The translations under genes and the position numbers were made by a program. A stretch of 41,455 bases of DNA from Candidatus Omnitrophota bacterium (lineage in GTDB: Bacteria > Omnitrophota > Gorgyraeia > Gygaellales > Profunditerraquicolaceae). Position 1 is the stretch's first letter. The number at the start of each line of letters is the position of its first letter. Shown here one piece after another: positions 37,032 through 41,455 of this stretch. The notes beneath the pieces are model-generated. The model was not told the DNA's origin, made no database searches, and saw only the letters and a list, made by a program, of their open reading frames with translations. The stretch spans positions 1 through 41,455 of the forward strand of contig JAQUAP010000003.1 in assembly GCA_028687205.1 (NCBI GenBank), in the 5' to 3' direction.

Positions 37032-37892
37032 CTAATCTTTAGTTTTGATCCGGTTGATAATATCCTCCAATTGCCGGTTGAACTCATCAGGCTCCTCAAC
37101 CATCAGGAAATGCCCCACGCCACGCATCACTCTTAAATGGTATGACTTCAGGTATTTGCTGTTGATATCCGGATAATTCGTCCACATGTCGGAATTCAGG
37201 CACCATAAGGGAGCTTTTACGTCAGCTAAAAGCGGGGGTATCGGAGTATTAAAATAACATTCAATAGTGCTGATAGCGATTGCCGGATTACAGCGGGAAA
37301 CATTCCTAATAACCCGCTTAATCAGTTTGGGATCGGCGTTCTTATTGAACATCCCGCGCATAAAGGGCGCGGAGTTCTTCACGAAATCCTCTTTCAAAGG
37401 ATCAATGTATTGCTTGAACTGTTCCGGGGTCGCCGGAAAATCCTCAAAATTTTCCAGGGTATCAATAGCGATAAGGCCGGCTACTCTTCCTTTAAGCAGC
37501 CGGTTTGCTTCTAATATTATCGTGCCGGACATGGAGTGGCCGATAAGGATGACTTTATCGGCTTTTTCTGCATTCACCACTGCAGCGACATCCTCGCCAA
37601 AGGCTTCCTGGGTATAGGCCTTTCTTTGGCAGCCGGACCTGCCGTAGCCAGCCAGGTCCAAAGCCACTACCTTGTATTTTTTAGCAAAATACGGTATCTG
37701 TTTATACCATACTGCGCGGCTGCCGCACCAGCCATGCACAAAGACCAGCGCCGGCTCACCCCTGCCATAGACGGAATAATGTATCTTTACGCCATCTTTG
37801 GAGAGAGCGATCCTATCCCTCGGCAGAAAGATGAGAACTGCGGCTGCCGCAAGGATGACTAAAATACTTATAATCCGTAATAGCTTTTTCAT
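37032..37892 (-). CDS. alpha/beta hydrolase
   Basis: VFVHGWCGSRAVW, LIGHSMSGTIILEA, GVGHFLMVEEPDEF. Confidence 0.9.
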   Translation of the reverse strand: MKKLLRIISILVILAAAAVLIFLPRDRIALSKDGVKIHYSVYGRGEPALVFVHGWCGSRAVWYKQIPYFAKKYKVVALDLAGYGRSGCQRKAYTQEAFGEDVAAVVNAEKADKVILIGHSMSGTIILEANRLLKGRVAGLIAIDTLENFEDFPATPEQFKQYIDPLKEDFVKNSAPFMRGMFNKNADPKLIKRVIRNVSRCNPAIAISTIECYFNTPIPPLLADVKAPLWCLNSDMWTNYPDINSKYLKSYHLRVMRGVGHFLMVEEPDEFNRQLEDIINRIKTKD

Positions 37893-37917
37893 TGTTTTAT
37901 ATTATATCCTGCAAAAC

Positions 37918-37950
37918 CAAAAATCCCAAGCCATTTTCGAGCTTGGGATT
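37918..37950 (-). terminator. intrinsic terminator
   Basis: AATCCCAAGCC/GCTTGGGATT inverted repeat with T-run on minus strand. Confidence 0.75.
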
Positions 37951-38002
37951 AATTTATCGGAATCAACTACGCTCTATATAGTTTCTTGCAGTTTAAGGAG
38001 AA

Positions 38003-38683
38003 TTATTGTTTTTTAGGATTGAAATTAACCGTATATTTGGTTTTGTCTACTATGCTATACTGCATACCTTCTATGGTCACTAATTCTTGATTAGAAGTTA
38101 CATCAGGTATATACCTAATGCTGTAAAAATCATTTTCGCTACGAAGGAATCTATTTGGTGGAATCTCGACTTCATAAGCTACAATATTTTTTTTAATAAT
38201 TTTTAGTGTACTGGGGCTTCTTGTTCCTTGCCTACAAGATAATTCTATACTATTCTCCAGTGGAATTGTTTCTAGTTCGAAAAATACAATTGAGAAATTT
38301 GGGTTCCTAGAATTAGGGAATACCTTTACTTTTTTATCTAAATCTTCAGATTTGAACTTATTAGTTTTGATATTTTTATAAATACTACTTATGACTTCTT
38401 GCATACCAGCAACTTCCTTTTCAACTCTAGTAATAGCATTAACCGTTGTAGAAATCTCTTGTTTTAAGCTAAGGCTTTGCTTAACTTCTATTTTTAAATC
38501 TCCCATTTCTTTTTTAATATTATTTATAGTAACCGATAAATTATTTAAAAAACCCAATCCACCTAATACCCCAAGAGAACCTATTAGTATTAGGACTCCA
38601 TATTTATATTTCTTATTCCTAATAAGAGAAATGCCAACCCACATTCCTGTAGAAACTATTATCAGGGTGCATATCGCAATCAT
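38003..38683 (-). CDS. hypothetical membrane-anchored coiled-coil protein
   Basis: Two N-terminal hydrophobic segments, then heptad-rich INNIKKEMGDLKIEVKQSLSLKQEISTTVNAITRVEKEV; A+T-rich gene. Confidence 0.65.
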   Translation of the reverse strand: MIAICTLIIVSTGMWVGISLIRNKKYKYGVLILIGSLGVLGGLGFLNNLSVTINNIKKEMGDLKIEVKQSLSLKQEISTTVNAITRVEKEVAGMQEVISSIYKNIKTNKFKSEDLDKKVKVFPNSRNPNFSIVFFELETIPLENSIELSCRQGTRSPSTLKIIKKNIVAYEVEIPPNRFLRSENDFYSIRYIPDVTSNQELVTIEGMQYSIVDKTKYTVNFNPKKQ

Positions 38684-39312
38684 ATTTTGCCATCTCTTTT
38701 CTCGATAGCTTCTTTTTGACTTTGCGGTATAGTTTTATTATATAAGTCTTCTACATGTTTTGGTTGTGTGATCATTACTTCGGCTATTAAATTAACTAAA
38801 CCAAATAATTTTTCAGCAGTTTCGTTATCATCTTTTAAGTCTATTTGTCCAGGATGCACTGCATTGTTACCAACAACTCTAACAATATCGAGTGATTTCT
38901 GAACTTTTGGAGGCAAGCCCTTTTTTACTAAATTTGCTATATCGGTATTAATATTCCCCTCATCCTCACCTAAATGCTTACATAATTTTTGTATTGCCAA
39001 CCTAAGAAGAGCTGCTGATCCCCTAGGAGATAAAGAGATAATTGAACGGGCCTCCTCATAATCATCCTTAATTTCTACTGGTAAATCAGAATTAGGTAAA
39101 GGTGCGTTTCCGTTGCACGGATAAATCATCTTACCTTTATGCCACAGGGAATACTCACCGCAATGAGTACAAAATGCAACTAAAAGATTGCTAAAATCGT
39201 TAAGTCCGTTTAAACGGTATGAAAAATAACACCAGTCCTGGTTTGAATAAGCTCCACAATGTGGGCAATTAAAAGCAGTTTCTCTATATTTCGGCGCTAT
39301 ATAGGAAATCAT
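38680..39312 (-). CDS. DUF4145-like protein with zinc ribbon
   Basis: CPHC...CTHC; EEARSIISLSPRGSAALLRLAIQKLCKHLG...VRVVGNNAVHPGQIDLKDD. Confidence 0.85.
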   Translation of the reverse strand: MISYIAPKYRETAFNCPHCGAYSNQDWCYFSYRLNGLNDFSNLLVAFCTHCGEYSLWHKGKMIYPCNGNAPLPNSDLPVEIKDDYEEARSIISLSPRGSAALLRLAIQKLCKHLGEDEGNINTDIANLVKKGLPPKVQKSLDIVRVVGNNAVHPGQIDLKDDNETAEKLFGLVNLIAEVMITQPKHVEDLYNKTIPQSQKEAIEKRDGKI

Positions 39313-39333
39313 TTAACCTCCTTTTTAAACAAT

Positions 39334-39365
39334 AGGGACGGTTCTATTTTTCAGAAACCGTCCCT
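39334..39365. repeat. short form of the GGGACGGTT palindrome, copy C
   Basis: AGGGACGGTTCT / AGAAACCGTCCCT. Confidence 0.75.
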
Positions 39366-39402
39366 CTGTATTGCGACTCTGAAGCAGCTAAATTCTGTTT
39401 AT

Positions 39403-40092
39403 TTAATCCACTTGATGCGCGCGAAGCAGCGCCAGGTTAGTCTGCATCCTGCGGGCCCAAAAGTTAAAGGCATCCTGCACATCGCCCCAACGCGTGTAAC
39501 TGCTAGAGAGCGATTTTGTGCTTGCCCTGCGGTCAACCACGGCAGCCAGGCGCTTGCCGGTAAGGCTATCTAATGCCTCTCCCTCAATCCCTACTACCCC
39601 TGCTCCGCTATGCGTCCCCAGGGTAAACTTCTTGGCATAACTGATCCCCAGGCCGTAAGGCGTAACCGTAGAAAGTATCTCCTTGACCGGGCTGCTGGCC
39701 TTGGCCTCGGTTATGACGCATTTGATGCGCATCACATCAGGGCCGGGCTCATTGACCATAACATAATCTCTTTTCAGGGCGTCGGAGAGCGAGACATAAA
39801 GATAGTCCACTAATAACTGCTGGTCTTCCTTGGATAAATTACTCAAAGTAGAATCGCTGCTGTCGGCAGCCCAGAGCTGTATCGGCTCAAGGATGACCTT
39901 ATTATACTTAGCAAAATCTACGCTCTTGTCCCGGTATACGTATTTGGCCTGACCGCTCCTGCCGGTATGGAATTGCGAATAATCACCTAAGAATCCTGAC
40001 ATCTTGGCGCTTGAGACCTGCTCTGTCGTTGCGCAGCCGGCAATAACAAAAGCGATGAAACTTATTGCAACTAAAGGCATAAAATTTTTCAT
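39403..40092 (-). CDS. DUF3313-like lipoprotein
   Basis: Lipobox VIAGCATTEQ; VDFAKYNKVILEPIQLW. Confidence 0.75.
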   Translation of the reverse strand: MKNFMPLVAISFIAFVIAGCATTEQVSSAKMSGFLGDYSQFHTGRSGQAKYVYRDKSVDFAKYNKVILEPIQLWAADSSDSTLSNLSKEDQQLLVDYLYVSLSDALKRDYVMVNEPGPDVMRIKCVITEAKASSPVKEILSTVTPYGLGISYAKKFTLGTHSGAGVVGIEGEALDSLTGKRLAAVVDRRASTKSLSSSYTRWGDVQDAFNFWARRMQTNLALLRAHQVD

Positions 40093-40187
40093 AGCTTACT
40101 CCTTTTATAGATTATCAGGCTTATTTTACCGCTGGTAAGGTTGTTGTCAATCTAAAAAGTTTTACCCAAATGTATACAAGAAATTGT

Positions 40188-40230
40188 GGGGACATCATGC
40201 TTATCTACGGTAATTAAGTCTCATGTCCCC
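40188..40230. repeat. palindromic GGGGACAT...ATGTCCCC element, possibly a second REP type
   Basis: GGGGACAT (40188-40195) / ATGTCCCC (40223-40230). Confidence 0.5.
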
Positions 40231-40306
40231 GGAATTGTAACCGTTTTATTTGCGAAGGTAGCGGGGTGGCGAGAAGTGTGCCCTCGACAGGACCCGCTGC
40301 ACAAAA

Positions 40307-40651
40307 TTAATCCTTGATATCCAGATGGAATTTATGAAGCAATCTATGCAATATCGGGGTAGCGATAATCGCTAGAATGGCGAAGAAGATAAAGGTGCTG
40401 AGGATAGAATAAATTCCAGTAAATAGCTTGCCAAAGGCGGTATTGATGCTGCTCACTGTACCCACTCCAGTCATAATCATCACTGAATTAAGGTAAGCGT
40501 CGATCCAAGAAAGTTTCTCCGCGAAATGAAAGACAATAGTTCCGAACAAAATGGTAGCTACAAGTAAGAGCAGAGAAATAATAACATTGCGCGCCAGGCG
40601 CAGGAAGAATTTCTCTTTCGGTAATAAGGGTTGGCGATAATGTTCAAGCAT
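40307..40651 (-). CDS. two-TM ion-channel-like (pore domain) protein
   Basis: TM-pore-TM pattern; pore-like MIMTGVGTVSSINTAFGKLF without the canonical GYG. Confidence 0.65.
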   Translation of the reverse strand: MLEHYRQPLLPKEKFFLRLARNVIISLLLLVATILFGTIVFHFAEKLSWIDAYLNSVMIMTGVGTVSSINTAFGKLFTGIYSILSTFIFFAILAIIATPILHRLLHKFHLDIKD

Positions 40652-40685
40652 AGATTTATTCTACCCCTCTCAATAAGCTTGTCAA

Positions 40686-40752
40686 CAAAAAAGGCGCTGA
40701 TTTCTCAAGCGCCTTTTCCTCGTAGCACAAATGTTCCTCTCCAACTAAGATT
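40686..40752 (-). ncRNA. putative about 67-nt promoter-to-terminator small RNA or attenuated leader, antisense to the 5' half of the adjacent tRNA-like RNA
   Basis: AATCTTAGTTGGAGAGGAACATTTGTGCTACGAGGAAAAGGCGCTTGAGAAATCAGCGCCTTTTTT; promoter at 40759-40787. Confidence 0.55.
40687..40717 (-). terminator. intrinsic terminator/attenuator upstream of the pore-protein gene
   Basis: AAAAGGCGCT/AGCGCCTTTT with T6 on minus strand. Confidence 0.85.
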
Positions 40753-40758
40753 AATTGA

Positions 40759-40787
40759 AGTATACCTCTTATAATGTCTATTGTCAA
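40759..40787 (-). promoter_or_regulatory. strong sigma70-like promoter TTGACA-N17-TATACT
   Basis: TTGACA 40787-40782, TATACT 40764-40759, 17-bp spacer. Confidence 0.8.
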
Positions 40788-40841
40788 GGTTTACTATGAG
40801 CGCGGTTAGCTTCTCCGGCCTAACCACGCCCTTTTCGATAC

Positions 40842-40915
40842 CCCCTTGGTGAGACTTGGACTCACATCGCCTTCTTAGTTGGAGAAGTGCATTATCCATT
40901 TATGCTACAAGGGGG
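40842..40915 (-). tRNA. tRNA-like cloverleaf with non-canonical anticodon loop (CCAACTA) and T-loop (TCCAAGT); nominal anticodon AAC, possible pseudo-tRNA or tRNA mimic
   Basis: Minus strand: CCCCTTG-TA-GCAT-AAATGGATA-ATGC-A-CTTCT-CCAACTA-AGAAG-GCGAT-GTGAG-TCCAAGT-CTCAC-CAAGGGG; all stems perfect, tRNA-standard lengths. Confidence 0.65.
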
Positions 40916-40979
40916 TACGATTGAAGGTTCTCCCTTCTGGCTTAATAGACGCAGAAGGAGACGGAATCTAACAAACAAG

Positions 40980-41000
40980 GGAGCACCGACCTACTCTCAC
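40980..41000 (-). repeat. 21-bp direct duplicate of the 5S rRNA 3' end
   Basis: GGAGCACCGACCTACTCTCAC identical to 41188-41208. Confidence 0.9.
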
Positions 41001-41142
41001 TCGTTAGGAGGGGGCAAGCCCCCTCCTAACGCTGTAAGCTTATTATATGGAAACGCTGTTCTCCCCCAGACGTGGGGGAAATCTTCCCCCACACCCCTTT
41101 CGTGAGAGTAGGCCAAACGGCCTTAAATTTCGCCCATAAATA

Positions 41143-41182
41143 AAAAACGCCCGTCACTCTAAACTTAGAATAACGGGCGAAA
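41143..41182 (-). terminator. intrinsic terminator downstream of 5S rRNA
   Basis: CGCCCGTTATTCTAAGTTTAGAGTGACGGGCGTTTTTT on minus strand. Confidence 0.75.
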
Positions 41183-41187
41183 TTTAA

Positions 41188-41302
41188 GGAGCACCGACCT
41201 ACTCTCACATGTCCTTACGAACACACTACCATCGGCCCTGAGGGGCTTAACTGCCGTATTCGGAATGGGAACGGGTGTTTCCCCCTCGGTAAAGGCACTC
41301 CA
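41188..41302 (-). rRNA. rrf: 5S ribosomal RNA
   Basis: CCCGTTCCCATTCCGAATACGGCAGTTAAG...CCGATGGTAGTGTG...GTGAGAGTAGG; terminal helix GGAGTGCC/GGTGCTCC. Confidence 0.93.
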
Positions 41303-41455
41303 AGAAAAACCTGAATCCCTCGCTTTCGCTCGGGATGAATTTCCACTCGAAAGCGGAAATTCGCAACCACATAATCAATTTGGGTAAAAACTACTTTTAA
41401 ACCAGGAGAAAAAATTTCCCTCACCTCCAGCACTTTTGCATGGAGGAGGCTCGGG

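Noticed and set aside
34404-37950. Recurrent AATCCCAAGCC palindromes as a mobile repeat
   Set aside because: Each is positioned at a gene end with a T-run; better explained as intrinsic terminators of similar sequence.
40705-41433. ORFs of 60-72 aa (40705-40899, 40887-41105, 41026-41208, 41215-41433)
   Set aside because: Overlap the tRNA-like locus, palindromes and 5S rRNA; spurious translation.
41310-41455. Possible 23S rRNA 3' end
   Set aside because: No recognisable 23S 3'-terminal sequence; reads as a hairpin-containing spacer upstream of 5S. More sequence to the right is needed.
1-41455. CRISPR array or prophage
   Set aside because: No regularly spaced direct repeats and no phage structural, integrase or cas genes were seen.

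Overview
This 41.5-kb window is a bacterial chromosomal segment, coded mostly on the minus strand. Gene content and repeat style suggest a candidate-phylum or Omnitrophota-like bacterium, but that is inference. In minus-strand order it carries: a 5S rRNA and a tRNA-like locus at the right edge; small envelope and lipoprotein genes; an Mla-type lipid-transport operon; pgi, dusB, a B12-binding radical SAM gene and recG; a five-gene KS/CLF/KR/ACP/DH cassette; a CrtI-like oxidoreductase; rsmD-coaD-DUF177-rpmF-plsX-fabHDG-acpP-fabF; and leuCDB-asd-truA. Observations most worth following: (1) at 40.68-40.92 kb, a tRNA-shaped RNA locus with a non-canonical anticodon loop and T-loop sits next to a short promoter-to-terminator transcript that is complementary to its 5' half, with the only differences in one block being G.U-compatible; this lies directly upstream of a small pore-protein gene; (2) two paralogous, unannotated small RNA loci (about 20.77-20.87 and 31.28-31.37 kb) share a promoter, a perfect Shine-Dalgarno-like AAGGAGGT, a GNRA hairpin, an identical 17-nt block and an intrinsic terminator; (3) a compact highly-reducing type II PKS-like cassette contains a ketosynthase homologue that has lost all three catalytic residues; (4) several palindromic repeat families, two of which overlap the stop codon of the neighbouring gene; (5) an in-frame TAA in truA. 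No database search or folding program was run. All family calls come from reading motifs in the translations.
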